Under the pieces are notes generated by a model. It searched no databases. It had not been told where the DNA came from and was given only the letters and a program-made list of their open reading frames with translations. The position numbers were made by a program, and so were the translations under genes. This document shows, piece after piece, positions 41,921 to 53,900 of a DNA stretch of 64,000 nucleotides; position 1 is the stretch's first letter, and each line of letters opens with the position of its first letter. The DNA lies in the NCBI GenBank assembly GCA_011037195.1, contig JAAEAF010000249.1, forward strand, positions 1 to 64,000, in the 5' to 3' direction. This DNA is from Triatoma infestans (Eukaryota > Arthropoda > Insecta > Hemiptera > Reduviidae).

Positions 41921-42683
41921 AATTTTGTTTGTTGCGTGATTTTTCTCAAAAACGGCAACCAATTTTTGTTTTTTCTACAAAGTTGGAATGCAAACTGACA
42001 AACTATAGATGTATCACTTTTGTTAGCAACCAACTGAAAAAATTGATTATTAGGTGAATTCTGGAAGAACTGTCCGGTGTCTATTCGGTGAGAATGATAG
42101 GGGTAAAGTGTGTGTGTGGGGGGGAGGTTCAGATTGGGTGATGTGTGAAGTGGGCGGTGAAGTTTTGATGGGTGGTGGTTGAGTGACACCTATAAAAAGA
42201 AATGTTCTTGGAAATTCAAACTAAAATTGAAAACATTGACGATTTCAAGAATTAAACTGGGTAATGAGCAAGGTTCAGTGAAGTGATTCTAAATTCCTTT
42301 TTTTTTTTTTAAATCAATACGCAGTCAAGATTTTTTTTTCTTAATCAATAATTTCATTTTAAATGTTACCATGGAAAAAATCACCTGTTTGAACAAAACA
42401 TTATACATAATATAATTTAATCAAACAATATGAATATATCACGATGTAATACAAATCAATGTTATATAGTTAATAAATTATTTATTAAATTACAGGTGCA
42501 GATTCGATTACAGCTAACCACTTATTAATATTTAATGCAAATTACAGCTAGATATATTTTCATATATTCAATGTTAATAATATATTAAATTACAAAAATC
42601 TAATATGACACAAAATTTTCTCTTCTAAATTAAGTGACAATGAAAATGTCATTGAGAAAAACGAATTAAAAAAAAAAAAATTA
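41921..42683. other. H unit end, G-rich patch and unassigned DNA
   Basis: 41921-42010 continues the H unit. 42095-42190 is a G/T-rich patch (GTGTGTGTGGGGGGGAGG). The rest is AT-rich. Confidence 0.45.
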
Positions 42684-42730
42684 TCTGGTGTGAAACATTT
42701 ACACAAGCTTCTCTTACACTAATCTCTTTC
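42684..42730 (-). mobile_element. H-element right-end relic
   Basis: CTGGTGTGAAACATTTACACA and CTCTTACAC, then divergence. Confidence 0.6.
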
Positions 42731-43189
42731 ACAAGTTCTGCTTTACATATTTTCTAAAATGTAGGAAATTTTCAAAAAATGTTTTGATATTGTACTGATT
42801 TTGTAAAAGAAGTTCCACCGTGGAACTCAATCATACAACCTAAAAATTACAAAAACTAGTAGAATAAGTCTAAAAAATAGCAAAATTTCTCTGTAAAAAG
42901 GTAAGATTTTAAGATGGTTACCACGTGGTGCTTAACCTTTTAAACCATATTAATTACAAACATATAAAAAAATAATAAAATACCAGATCATACAAGAATT
43001 CTCCTTTAATAAAAATAAGGAAGATTAAAATAATCTTTTATAAAAAAAAACAATGTTCGGACTGGTAACTTACTGTTAATTATTTAATTAAAATTTTTAC
43101 ATTACTTTCTTTGTAAACTGTGTATATATCATATAACAGCGTCTACACAACTCCAACATAATAAAACAGATTTGTATAAAAATTTAAGA
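42731..43189. other. Unassigned AT-rich stretch
   Basis: No feature seen. Confidence 0.4.
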
Positions 43190-43290
43190 ATAAATTTCCT
43201 TGAAAATGACACGCTCAGTGTCGAAACATAGGAAAGAAAACGAAATGTAATCTTTTTTAAATAAAATAAAAGTAAGGCTCTATATATCAG
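43190..43290 (+). mobile_element. Family D repeat, single copy
   Basis: TTGAAAATGACACGCTCAGT, GTCGAAACATAGG and AAATGTAATC match the arms of 24073-24893. Confidence 0.6.
43195..43234 (+). ncRNA. Hammerhead-like motif, family D, degenerate
   Basis: TTGAAAAT replaces the first core box; GACAC/GTGTC gives a perfect five-pair stem II, followed by GAAAC. Active-site G is absent. Confidence 0.3.
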
Positions 43291-44139
43291 TTCATTCTTC
43301 TACATAATCAGCACAATTAAACAAGAATATAAACAGCCATAAAGCCTACAACTGTTTCAATTATAATCAATTTTGATATTTTTAATTCTCCCCCCCCCCT
43401 CTGGTAGAATCTTAAGTGCAGTAATCAACATCATTGTGGGTGCCCCAGCTTTCGCTCACTTTCTCTCGGAGATCAAGTTTTCCAAACAAAAAGAAAAGTG
43501 GCTTAAATAAAAGTAATTAGGCTGTAAACATGTTTAGACAATATGTGATTCAAAGAAAAATCGTTGGACATATTTTCGTGAAAAGCATGAAAAATCAACA
43601 TTGAATATCGTGTGAGTGAAGAAGAAAAAGTCTTTATTTTCCAAAATACTATACAATATTCTCATAAATATCAAACTTTTTTTTTCTATTTTTTAATGTA
43701 TAAAATTCATAAAAATCATAAGAAATATACACTTATACACAAAAGGAACAATATATCATAATAAGTACAATATAAAGACAAATACACATGGTCCATGACC
43801 GTCAGTGTGACGTCTGCAATACTTATGGAAAATACTAAAAGAAAATTACTTAAATAATAATAAAAACAATACTTAAAGAAAATATACTCCTTTGAATTAT
43901 TTCTGCTCAATACCGCTGAACGCATACAATTTATACGAATAAAAAACAGAACACACCCGTGGATATAAAAAATAAATAAAGAACTTAAAACATTTTGACA
44001 GTATAAAACAGTCAGTGGATTAATTATATACATATTACACCTGTACGTATATATACATACTATATATATATATATACATCCGAATAATCATTTAGTGCGC
44101 ATTATTAAGATTGGTAAAGGCCCTTATTATTATTTTATT
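43291..44139. other. Unassigned stretch
   Basis: 43420-43620 has scraps of reversed H unit (AAATCGTTGGACATATTTTC). The rest is very AT-rich; an antisense frame of 105 codons has no domain. Confidence 0.4.
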
Positions 44140-45377
44140 ATTATTAATTTAATTAATAAGTATTCATCAAAATTAATAGTATTTTTATTATTTAAGTAAC
44201 TTGATGAAAAGATATGAGGCAATGCCTACCAGACCTTAAGAGCTGTGGCTCATCAATTTTGATTAGAGGGCAAAGGCTGAATGAATGAAGTTCGCTAAGG
44301 CTAGCCAATTTTTACCATTAATGAAATCCAAGGCATCTGCACTAGAAAGAGCAGGGGAACCAAGCCACTTAGTACGTAGACTACTCAGTACTGGATACAC
44401 CACCAAAAAATGGTATAATAAGTCCTCAACTTGATCTTCGTCACACAACGTACATTTTGTGTCTGAATCTTTGAAATGTTTACATTTAAGCGGCATTGCC
44501 CTTGCTTTAAAAACCCACCTTACCTGATAAAGCTGAAGTTCATTGCTCAGGTAAAAATTGTTTCCCAAATCGAATAGGAGTTCGCTGTAAAGCGGAGAAA
44601 ACCTGGTTTCTTCAATTTTTTGCTTAGCTTGCTCTTTAAAATATTTTCTAAGCCCATTAATTAGCATAACAAAATTATTTCTCCACAAGTCAACATCATT
44701 GGAATTATTTAAGTTCAAATTTAATTTAAATGTAGCATTGAGGCATATTTTTTAATTTCTTTAAACCAGAGTAAATTTCCTTTAATTACTTCTCTAGCCA
44801 GAATTTTTGGATATCTGTAGCCTGAGAGTTCAAGAATTTTGAGTATATAATTAAGATGAAGTTTAAGGGTGTAAAGAAAAACCGGTGACAAGCTCGTTTC
44901 CATGTGAATAAAGGCGGAGGGAGTATAAATAACTTTTTGACGAAGAAATACAACAATTTTTCCACCTCATCGAAACGTTGCCAGCCCCAGACCTGCGCCC
45001 CATAACAGAGAACAGACCTACTGACTGTGTTAAGAATCCGGACTTTGACAGAATAAGTGATGTCATTATTTTCCATCAATTGAAACCAAACAGCATTTAA
45101 ACTTGCTTTCGCTTTAGTTAATTTATTTTTTTAGATTGTTTGCCCATAGGCAAAGTGGGAGTAAGCGTGACTCCTAGATATTTGTATTCATTCACTACTT
45201 CAAGCTTTTCTTCTCTAAAAAACCATTTTTCATTTGTTGCCGGTCTATCGCCATTGCGAAAGATCATACTTTTGACTTTTTTAAATTTAATTTAAGGTTC
45301 AATAAATGACAATATCTAAGCTATTAATCATTAATTGCAAAGCCGAGGGGTGTGAAGGCAACAAAACAACGTCGTCG
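44140..45377 (-). pseudogene. 5'-truncated LINE: RT palm end, thumb and C-terminus
   Basis: On the minus strand: DDVVLLPSHPSALQLMINSL (RT catalytic DD; the Y/A before it lies at the truncation point), NLKKSKVMIFRNGDRPATNE, LEVVNEYKYLGVTLTP, YSVKVRILNTVSRSVLCYGA (thumb), then SELLFDLGNNFYLSNELQLY and a C-terminal knuckle-like CTLCDEDQVEDLLYHF, stopping at 44263-44265. Several frameshifts and stops. 5' end abuts an H right end (GTCGTGTGAGTGTTTCAT). The 3' flank is rich in TTATT. Clade uncertain (CR1/Jockey-like group without RNase H). Confidence 0.85.
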
Positions 45378-45400
45378 TGTGAGTGTTTCATATCAAAAGT
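45369..45400 (+). mobile_element. H-element right-end relic
   Basis: GTCGTGTGAGTGTTTCATAT matches the H terminal hairpin; its body on the left was displaced by the LINE. Confidence 0.55.
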
Positions 45401-45769
45401 TTTCTTTTCGTCTGACTGGCAACGTTTTCTACTTACATTGTAAATACGCATAGATAATTTAACTGGATTTTCGAATATTTCAATATGCACCCTTTCAGTG
45501 ATCAAGTATTGAGTATTCTTACACTTGGTTATTTCAAAAATTTTTCTCATATATCTGTGAGAAAAATACTTATTGAGAAAATTATGAAAAATATATATAT
45601 ATTTTCTGTGAATTTATTTTATAATCTTTTAGGCTTTCATGCCATTCTCATGAAAAACATTTTAAAGTTTACGTGTTGAGATCGCGCTATTGCATTGCTA
45701 AAGAAACTGACATTTTGCCCATAGTTTAATAAGCTTCTCCATGAGGGTCGTATGACCTTGAATGGATCA
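45401..45769. other. Unassigned stretch
   Basis: No recognisable feature. Confidence 0.4.
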
Positions 45770-45945
45770 CTAATAAAAATTATGGCGTAGTAACAGATCC
45801 AGCCATGTTCTGCCACTGATTCTTTTTGTCAATGTGCCATTTGCAATTGCAAGGTGTAACGGCCCTGAAGAAGCTCATTGCAATATGGGTTAAAACGTCG
45901 GTTTCTAGCTAACCACTGATGCAGACTCAGAGCCACTTAGTTTAT
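45770..45945 (+). mobile_element. Hammerhead-bearing repeat, family C
   Basis: TTGCAAGGTGTAACGG, core, CGTCGGTTTCTAGCTAACC and CAGACTCAGAGCC blocks shared with 24980-25115 and 59860-60060. Confidence 0.7.
45862..45910 (+). ncRNA. Hammerhead-like motif, family C
   Basis: CTGAAGA, A, stem II GCTCAT-TGCAAT-ATGGGT (six pairs with wobbles), TAAA in place of GAAA, then ACGTC, whose ACGT palindrome is the short stem III. The G-to-T change in GAAA should inactivate it. Confidence 0.5.
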
Positions 45946-46599
45946 TCAGAAGAATTTACAGACTTTTTCTGCCTTCAATTAGCAAGAAGAAATAATTTTT
46001 ATAATTTTAATGAAACCTTTATTGAAAATATTTTGTAATAAATCCGAGAGTGATGTTAATGATATTTTCAAATGAATTCTTAGCGATATTTTTAGTCTTA
46101 ATATATTTTACAAGGAGAAAATAATGAAAATGCTTTAAAATGAAAATTAAAAAAAAGTGGATTGTGTTATAAAATATTTTTCTAAACAAAATATAAAAAA
46201 AAAAATAAAAATAAAAAATACATTAAGCGATCTAATATTAAATTTGTTCATTATATATCAATTAAAACTATTTTATATAAAATTAGACTTAGGAGAATTT
46301 TTTAGAAGAAAGGTTGCAGCTTTAGTACGGATTGAAACAAATGTCCTGTAGTAGTCTTGTAGAAGAAATGTTCCCTATGGGATTGGTATTGCACACAGAC
46401 GCTTTAGATCTCTTACATAGACCTTTGCCAACAATATACCTATTGTATCCCCTACAGCTGGACTCATTCTAACTATTCTTTTGTAAACAATCTGATATTG
46501 CGAAAAAATAAAGCCAAGTATTTAATCATTTTTTTTTTTTGTTTTTTATCTTAGCGACAAAATAAAGTAAATAAATCATATGTAATGTCCCATTTATTG
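45946..46599. other. Unassigned AT-rich stretch
   Basis: No supported gene; A- and T-rich runs. Confidence 0.4.
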
Positions 46600-47392
46600 G
46601 TTTCTCTTATTTCTTGTAAGAGAAAGTATTGCGGTCAGGTCAAATTTTCAAGATTGACTTCTTAACAGAAGTATACTTTTTGGGGTCCAGGAGCATGGAA
46701 AAAAATATTTGTAGCTATTGGTTGTGTGTGTGACGCTGGTAAATTTCCCAACATTTTCTAAGCCGAAATTATCGCAATTGAAAGATGTGACCAGTTTCAG
46801 CATCAACATGAAAAATCGAAATCAAGGAGATGTGATTCTAACCGATAGGCTAGCCACCATTAAAGCATGGAGCTCACATACGACATAAGTACGAAAATTG
46901 TAAGAGAATGCAACGATTTGGCAAACTCAATGACCTAGGAAAAAATAATAACGTTATCCTATTCTGAGTTTAATCTTTGCTAGAAAAAGGTGCATAGGAG
47001 CAATAACTTTTATGGCATAAGTGGCCAGTCTTTCGAAAAGAGAAGTACTCTAAAGAATTCTCCCAGGACTAAGATAGGGTAAGCCTTGTCTGAGCAGTAC
47101 GACCGGAAAAGATCTGAAGAACATGCATTGTTCTGAGGAAAAAGAAAAAAAATACTTCGCTCATTGACAGGTTTCCTCAAAAAGGAATCGCAGAAATTGG
47201 GCCTAGAAAGGAGTATCAGTTTATTAGGAAACTGGGACGATAGATTTCACCTGTTAGGTGAAACCTATTTGGTGGTGATGAACCAAAATATATTCCCATC
47301 ATCAGCAATATTTATGTTAAGAGCAACTGAATGTTAAAAACTGTATTAACTGCGACAAGAAGAGAAAGTCGTGTGAATGTTGCACACTAAAT
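46600..47392 (+). mobile_element. H-element, degenerate
   Basis: Left end TTTCTCTTATTTCTTGTAAG and GAGAAAGTATTGCGG; right end AGAGAAAGTCGTGTGAATG near 47360. The middle is hardly recognisable as H, so the two ends may belong to different copies. Confidence 0.45.
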
Positions 47393-47400
47393 TTGTTTTT

Positions 47401-48612
47401 AACTTTCTCTTACTTCCGGTAAGTGGAGGTATTGCGAGCGTATCAAATTTTAGAAACTGCATTTTTACCGGAAATGCATGGTTTGAGGTCTTTTGAATAC
47501 GAAAGAAAAGTTTTGAGGCGAGCGGTGTGTGAACAAAATATCTCCAAAACAAAAAAATTGAAGGAAGGAAGAAGGTTGGAATCATAGTATCCAGTTTAAC
47601 ACACCACCGCATCTCATTCTCAGGTTTACGGTCAAAAATCCATCAACCGGAAGTATAACATTACTGAATGTTTTTTTCGCGATTTTCTTTAAACTTCTTA
47701 TATTATCTACATATATAAATACCTATCACTTTTATTTGAACGTTTTTCAAGGAAAAATTCAGTTTTTGGGGGGTTTTGGGGAACAACTACTTTAAGCTCC
47801 CCTCTAAGATTAGATTAGATTGGAAACGGGGTGGATCATGATCCCAAGCACTGCAGCCAATAAAGGCTTATTGTTTCATGAGAAACCTCTCCTGTCATGA
47901 GGTTGAGATGTTTCCCCAACCTGTTTACATTTAGGCATAATCATCTTGCTGTGTTTAGCGCCTGGGATATGCTTTCCAGATTACGCCGTGTTCTTTACGG
48001 AGCCATTCTCTGAGAGATGCATATATTGTCCTTTTGGTTACCCCTAGGACAGTTTCTAGACAGTATTCGCCCCATTTCTAGCCAGTTGATCGGCTGTTTC
48101 ATTCTAATCCCCAGCTCCCCTTTTAAAATATCACTTCAATGGACTGTTTGTTTCAGATAGACAATATTAGGCCATTACTAGAATATCAAATTTTAAGAAA
48201 ATCGTTTAATCGGAAGTGCTATTTCTTCTGAATAGTTTACTGCGATTTAACGAAATTCCTCAAACTTGGAATATCAACTGCACAGATATAAAGGTAAGAT
48301 TCTTATTTGAAACTTTTTTTACCGAAACAATAAATTGATTTTTGCGGGTTTCTGAGGAATTTGTCAGAACATATCAATTCAAATGTTATTTGGTTTTGTT
48401 CAAGTTTAATGGCGCTGTCTTCAGGATTAAAAGGTAACTACGTTTGAAAGACCATTCATATGCCATACGCGTGATCCAACATGTATTCCCACGAACTCTA
48501 TATTTATATTACGTCAACTAAATAAAAAATTTGTTTAAAGAGAGTTGGTAAATTTTGTAAATAAATTGAATAAAGTGCAGAAAGTTAAAGTCTTGTGATT
48601 GTTTCACAGATT
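47401..48612 (+). mobile_element. H-element interrupted by R1-like LINE
   Basis: Left ACTTTCTCTTACTTCCGG, GCGTATCAAATTTTAG and ACCGGAAATGCATG; AACCGGAAGT at 47645; unit to 47803, resumption at 48113; right end AGTCTTGTGATTGTTTCACA. A CCGG-type box occurs at 48210. Confidence 0.75.
47804..48112 (-). pseudogene. R1-like LINE tail with internal deletion
   Basis: Flanked by AGCTCCCCT at 47795-47803 and 48113-48121. Minus strand starts at ETADQLARNGAN (RNase H end), continues ASLREWLRKEHGV, and ends with GCAGTGCTTGGGATC and an (ATCTA)n-type tail, the same 3' end as 32788-33342. The knuckle segment is deleted. Confidence 0.75.
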
Positions 48613-49159
48613 ACGTTTTTAAAGAAAGTCAGAAACATAATTTTCTCTTATTAAAAAAAAGGCGGTTGATTAAATTTAATTAAAATTATCCAAAAAAAAA
48701 ATTCTATTGAAAATCTACGAGTCACCAAGAATGAGAATTCTAATACTTTCCATTTCCTGCAGAGTTTTCCTACCAGCTTTCACTTCATGCCCAACATAAT
48801 ACGGAACTTAAAATTGTCTCACTGTCAACGCCTGGTATAGATGTATGTTTCCATGGTGAAACAAGAGTTAGTTGACTTTTCCGTGCACGTATTCTCTATT
48901 TGTTTCATAAAATAGAAGAATAAAATATACATTTGTATGTATATTTTGATATACATAATATTATGAATAGAAATGTATCGTATTCGCTTATCTTATTATT
49001 ATTATTTTTAATAAACTTTTTTAAAAGCAAATTAAAATGTTAAATCTACCCTAGTATCGTAATAAAAAAAAAAAATTAAAATGCAAATTAATTATTTTAA
49101 AAATAAATAAAAAATCTAGTCTCTCCCTTATTCTAATAATTGAAAAATTTTCACCGAAT
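48613..49159. other. Unassigned AT-rich stretch
   Basis: No feature supported. Confidence 0.4.
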
Positions 49160-49472
49160 ATAATGGGTATGATGAAGGAGAGAAAATGGTTTGCTTTAGA
49201 TTAAATTAACTAGATGTGGCTGAAAACTGTATAATGTAAAAAGTGACACTGGCTGCCTGGACTTTACACTAAAATGGTAGAGTATGGTAGAGTGTTAAAG
49301 GGTACGGTAGATGACACGTTGTGACTGCCGAATGAACTCTCTATATCTCGTATATCTCCCGTCGCTGTATTTAAGCAGTTTCTCCCACTCTAGTCCGAGA
49401 GAGTGGTCCTCTCACTCTCTCTCTCTTTCTCTCTCTCTCTGCTATGGATCCCTCTCTTAGGATCCTTTTACA
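49160..49472 (-). mobile_element. Solo LTR, 313 bp, with target-site duplication
   Basis: Minus strand runs from TGTAAAAGGATCC to CCATTAT, bounded on the plus strand by CCGAAT at 49154-49159 and 49473-49478. Contains a GA tract, GGACTAGAGTGGGAGAAAC, CTTAAATACAGCGACGG and GTAAAGTCCAGGCAG. Same family as 11610-11949. Confidence 0.85.
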
Positions 49473-49704
49473 CCGAATTTGGAGTTTTTTTAATTGTTCT
49501 TTTGTTAACAGGTCAAGGAGATCCATAGGTATATTATTCGAGGTAAATCTTAGGGCACTGTTGGTATCTGAAATTTTTTAAATTATAGACCACCAGATCG
49601 ATCAATGCCAAGGAAACCTTGTAATGGCAGTTTTGTATTAAGTCTAACGACACACATAGTCGACAACACCTCCCCCCCCCCAAAAACCAAATCTTCTAGA
49701 AGGG
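49473..49704. other. Unassigned stretch
   Basis: No recognisable gene or repeat apart from a C run at 49672. Confidence 0.4.
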
Positions 49705-49745
49705 AAAAAATTCTGATGTGAAACACTCACACGACTTTCTCTTAC
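49705..49745 (-). mobile_element. H-element right-end fragment
   Basis: GATGTGAAACACTCACACGA and CTCTTACT, then a SINE poly-T. Confidence 0.75.
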
Positions 49746-49990
49746 TACATTTTTTTTTTTTTTTTTTGGGCGCATCGACAGCTTTGGTCATTAGCGCCTC
49801 ATGTTCGTGTTATACATCTTCCCAATCTGTGGCCACTCGATCTTGGATAACACCAGCATCTTATTTGGCAGCCACCATAATACTTTGCTCAGCAAAGGAG
49901 GGTTGTTAATTTTTCTTCCCAAACTTGTACACCTATGTCATCGATTTAGTCGACGAGGACGAGTCTTACTGCAATTTACTTGTCTTGCCG
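49746..49990 (-). mobile_element. SINE-like element sharing the SINE tail but not the tRNA body
   Basis: An A tail (poly-T on plus, 49750-49767) precedes GGCGCTAATGACCAAAGCTG on the minus strand, matching the tail GGCGCCAATGACCATAGATG of the tRNA SINEs. The upstream ~200 bp has no A/B boxes I can find and is unrelated. It may be a second SINE or a LINE with the same 3' tail. Confidence 0.5.
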
Positions 49991-50107
49991 CACTTATGAA
50001 TGACAAATTTTCTATAGTCTTCCAATAATCTATAATTCGTAGTTGTTACTTCAATTGTCTGTAATATTATATCAATGGCAGAATCTAAACTTCATAAAAT
50101 CATTTTT

Positions 50108-50216
50108 AGTTTCTAGAGGAAGTATTGTAATCGTGTCAAATTTTCGATATCGAGTTTTCACCGGAAATATCCGTTTTGAGGTCCCCTGAGTCCAAAAAAG
50201 TGGTTTTTAGCAAATG

Positions 50217-50253
<37 letters not shown>

Positions 50254-51003
50254 GATGAGAAACCGCAGAAAGTTGAAACTTGATATTCCGTTTAGGTATC
50301 AACATGGGATTTACAGTACTTTGTCTGTCAAAATTCCTCACCCGGAAGTACCACTTCAATCAATTACACATACAAAGAGCTACAACTTTTATTTGAAACA
50401 TTTCTCTGGAAAAATTCATTTGAGGGTACTTTTGGGGGAGGGTTGGGGTTAGGTTTTCATCTAAAGTGCTATTTCAATTTATTAGACAATTCTGTCATCT
50501 AAATAATGTTAATTAGAATTTAATATGTTGTTGAAATTCCGAGTTTAAAAAAAAAAAACGGATAACCGGAAGGGCGTTCACTTTACCACTTTACTAAATG
50601 ATTTTTTCATTTTTCGCGATTTTCTCAAAAATGGCTCCAACAATTTTCTTAAAATGTTTTATATAAACTAAAAATACAAAGATCTACAACTTTTATTTAA
50701 AACATTTCTCTGGGAATATTCATTTAAGGCACTTGTAAGGGGTTAGGTGTGGGGTTATGTTTTTCTCGAAAATGCTATCATAGTTGATTATACAATTCTA
50801 TCATTTAAAGAAAATTACTTAGAAATAAATAGATGGCCAAAATTCCGAGTTTCAAGGAAATTAGTAAAGCGGAAGTGCGCTTTTACTGAACAGTTTTTTT
50901 TTTTAGGTTTTCATTAAATTTGGTACACAAACTAAAAAATATGTCAGTTATAATTTTGAGAAATGGAGTAAGTGAAAGTTGTGTGAGTGTTTCACACCAG
51001 ATT
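50108..51003 (+). mobile_element. H-element, near full length
   Basis: Left TAGAGGAAGTATTG, GAGGTCCCCTGAGTCC, pure (GT)n at 50219-50250, CCGGAAG boxes at 50342 and 50575 (first unit shortened) and a GCGGAAG box at 50869, right end GGAGTAAGTGAAAGTTGTG and the GTGTGAGTGTTTCACAC hairpin. Confidence 0.9.
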
Positions 51004-52050
51004 TTATTTGATTTTTTTTGAGAAAAGCCTAACCTTTTTATCCCCCCCCCCACAACCAAAAAAACTCCTTAAATAAACTTTTTTTGGAAAACAGTTTCAA
51101 ATTTTTCCTAAACCAATTTTATTAAAATGGGGGGGGGGTATTCTGGGAGAATAGTAGCGTTAAACTTTCTCTTAAAGTATCACTTTAGTACAATGTATGG
51201 TTCTAAGGCCGATATAATATTAATAAATATTAGAACTGTGATGGATGCAAGAAACTTTGCAAAAGGGCTAGCCAGGTATAACAAGTCCAGTTACTGGTAC
51301 GGTTCAAGAACAATTATGGCATTGAACTACCCCCTTCTCCTCACAGGGGAAGCACTAAACGGAAAAAAGAGAAGATTCTTTCAGACAGACTTGTTCTAGA
51401 AATCAAGGTGGAAACATCAGAGCTATACCAGTATCAAGTTATAAGAATTTATTATAAGCTTTTATTGTGATATTCAAAATACTTAATTTCTCTTAGATAA
51501 TAATATATATTATTTTAAAAGCAATGTGATCTCTTAATTATTACTAATACTTCATTCTCTTTTAAACTTACATACTTACAAGCCCTAATACGAAACCGCT
51601 CGTGCTACACAGCCAGCTACTACGAATACACACACATTACAGAACCAATGAAAGAATACCAAATTTTTAAGAGAATCGTTAAACAGGAAATACGATTTTA
51701 CAGGACAGATTTTTCGAATTTTCTTGAAAAATTATTTTATTGATTCCCATTAAACTGCTCACGTATAAATGGATCTCTTTTATTTGAAATATTCCCCCTC
51801 CCCACAAAAGAAAATAAATTTTAATGTGGGAATTTGCGGAATTTTTGTCGTTAAATTTTCAAATCTTATAAGTGTTGGTTCTTTATTGGCGCTCTTTTTT
51901 TTTTGGACTACATTGTAATTAACGTTTTTCTACCTGCCGGGGTAGGTACTTGTGTTCTCTCGCACACCTCTATAAAATTGAAGTTTAAATAAAATTTATT
52001 TTTTATATATAATTGTCTGCAGTAAGAGAAAGACGTTTGTGTTTGATATC
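51004..52050 (+). mobile_element. H-element, subfamily 2, with foreign insert
   Basis: Unit sequence (GCGTTAAACTTTCTCTTAAA, GTACAATGTATGGTTCT) to about 51230, then an unrelated 51231-51650 stretch (open for 45 codons, LARYNKSSYWYGSRTIMALN, not recognised), then H unit (AGAGAATCGTTAAACAGG) and right end GCAGTAAGAGAAAGACGTTTG at 52020-52050. Confidence 0.55.
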
Positions 52051-53159
52051 GGACTTTTTTTTTTTAAATAATGGTCGACGATATTGAAACCAGTGTTTTA
52101 GCAATTTCCACATTTTTTAAATAGCCAATTATCCTCACTAAACTTTCACAAGATGTAGAGAAATTTCCATGTCAGAAATCTTTTTCGGTGTATGATTTAA
52201 AAAAAAAAAAAATTGAAAGGAGAAAAATCTGTCAACTGTAACTAGACAGCGCAGTCGGACATAATAAAATTTCTCTCCCACTCCCCCCCCCCGTACTGTC
52301 TCTCACTCTAGTTGATGACATATTCCTATGCTTTCTCAATTTTTCTTTTTTCAGTGTTCTATTAACTTAAAATTTTTTTACTATCTTCATTACATTTTAT
52401 TAGACTCCTTATAGTGATTGGAGAGACCTAGACTAATAGTAGTGGTCGAAGTTTTTTATGTTCTATTGTATTTATGATGGCAACATATGGACATAGAAAT
52501 TTTTACAATTCTTATATAATAAAATTTGACCCCAACATATATGAGTATGGAAAAAATCTGTGGAAGACATAAGAACATATGATTATATATATACAGACAT
52601 ATAGAAAGCAATGAATTTTTATTGTATAATTAAGAATGTCTCCTTAAATCTAATAAAAAAATATAAACAGTGGAAAAATCAACTGTAGAATATATTATTA
52701 TTAAAAGTCAGCTGTAATATCCGACGGATGAAGTTGATGCTAAACTTGTCTACAACTTTCTCGTGAATTGCAGTTCATTTAGTTCTAGGTAGTACTGTAA
52801 TAGACTCCCTTCAGTTGAGGAAATTCAGTACAAAACAAACACTGGTGTACTTCATGATGCCTATATCAACGCTACGCTCGCCTCCAGTGAGTTCTAAACT
52901 CTTCATCTGACACGCCCATCTACCTACACGGGGACGAATAAACTACAAATTTCATGAAAAGCTACACCTAGCACCCCTTCAAGTGTAAGAAAAATATCGT
53001 ATTTTAGCTTATCAATTCGCGAACTTAAATTCAATCTACGATCAACACTTAAAGAGTCTAAAAAATCAACTTTCAAACAGTCGATTATCAACTAACAAGA
53101 AGTTTAAAATCAACAGTCATAAGTCAACATCGGAAGACTTTCTTACACGAACAAGCAAT
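52051..53159. other. Unassigned stretch
   Basis: 52700-53150 is less AT-rich than average, without a frame I can assign. Nothing else seen. Confidence 0.4.
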
Positions 53160-53290
53160 CAAAAAATCAAGTCTGCAAAACAGTTTTCCATTTCTGGGAT
53201 TTTGTACGTCCGAAGCATGCTTATTTTTTTTGTTGCTTCTCACCGGTTTCGGATTCTCATCTCCATCGTCAGAGTAAGGCTATCAACAAC
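53160..53290 (-). mobile_element. Hammerhead-bearing repeat, family B
   Basis: Minus strand: AGCCTTACTCTGACGATGG, CCGAAACCGGTGAGAAG and AAGCATGCTTCGG, matching family B order. Confidence 0.65.
53239..53275 (-). ncRNA. Hammerhead-like motif, family B, cleavage-site mutant
   Basis: CTGACGA, GGA...TCC stem II (three pairs), GAAA and CCGGT are present, but residue 17 is G, which hammerheads do not cleave. Confidence 0.45.
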
Positions 53291-53295
53291 TTCGC

Positions 53296-53517
53296 AGTGA
53301 AGGGAATAGCTGAGTGGTTAGCATATTGGACTTTCACGCGGGGGACCCGAGTTCGAGTCCAGCTGTGCTGATCTTAGATTTTTTTTCAGCTCACTGTCCG
53401 GTGATGAACAGTGTTGTCCGTAAGGAGAGAACACTGCCCGGATGCCAGCTTTGGGCTCCGGCCGCCAATGACCATGGATGTTAACGCACCTTAAATTAAA
53501 AAAAAAAAAAAAAGTAA
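53296..53517 (+). mobile_element. tRNA-derived SINE with A tail
   Basis: A box TAGCTGAGTGGTTAGC, B box AGTTCGAGTCC, body CTCACTGTCCGGTGATG and hairpin AACAGTGTT/AACACTG, tail GCCGCCAATGACCATGGATG, TTAACGCACCTTAAATT and a poly-A of 16. The best example of the head-less SINE form (~220 bp). Confidence 0.9.
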
Positions 53518-53900
53518 CAAAAATTTCGTGTAGAGAATTAACTTTAACTTTATGTTTCTGTCAAACATCATACTGGTTGATTGTATGCGGGAGGTTATCT
53601 ATAATAGATTTATAGATGTGTATATGTATCGTAAACAAAAAGAAATCGTAATAAATTATAATAATTAAATGTTAAATATTTTTGGATTAATAAACATCTT
53701 GTTTAGAAGAGTAATTAACATTAAGTTTTTTGATAAATGGTGTTAAATAGTGTAGGTGTACACTGCTCCGTGTCTTGTCATGGTATTTAAAAGATTATAC
53801 AAAGTTTAAAGTAAAAGCTTTTGTATAAATTTATAAGCGAATAATAATAAATAAATACTGAAGTGTATGCAACAATAAGTATAAGAAAATATGTAAATGG
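53518..53900 (+). repeat. Dispersed repeat shared with 2570-3070
   Basis: Starts TTCGTGTAGAGAATTAAC directly after the SINE A tail and carries CTGGTTGATTGTATGCGGG and CTTGTCATGGTATTT. The 27-bp array of the 2.6-kb copy is not expanded here. Confidence 0.65.

Noticed and set aside
50219..50452. Open frame starting with alternating Cys-Val
   Set aside because: Translation of the GT tract in an H-element.
53296..53900. SINE plus downstream repeat as one larger element
   Set aside because: The 2.6-kb copy of the downstream repeat has no SINE in front of it, so they are separate, although the junction is suspiciously exact.
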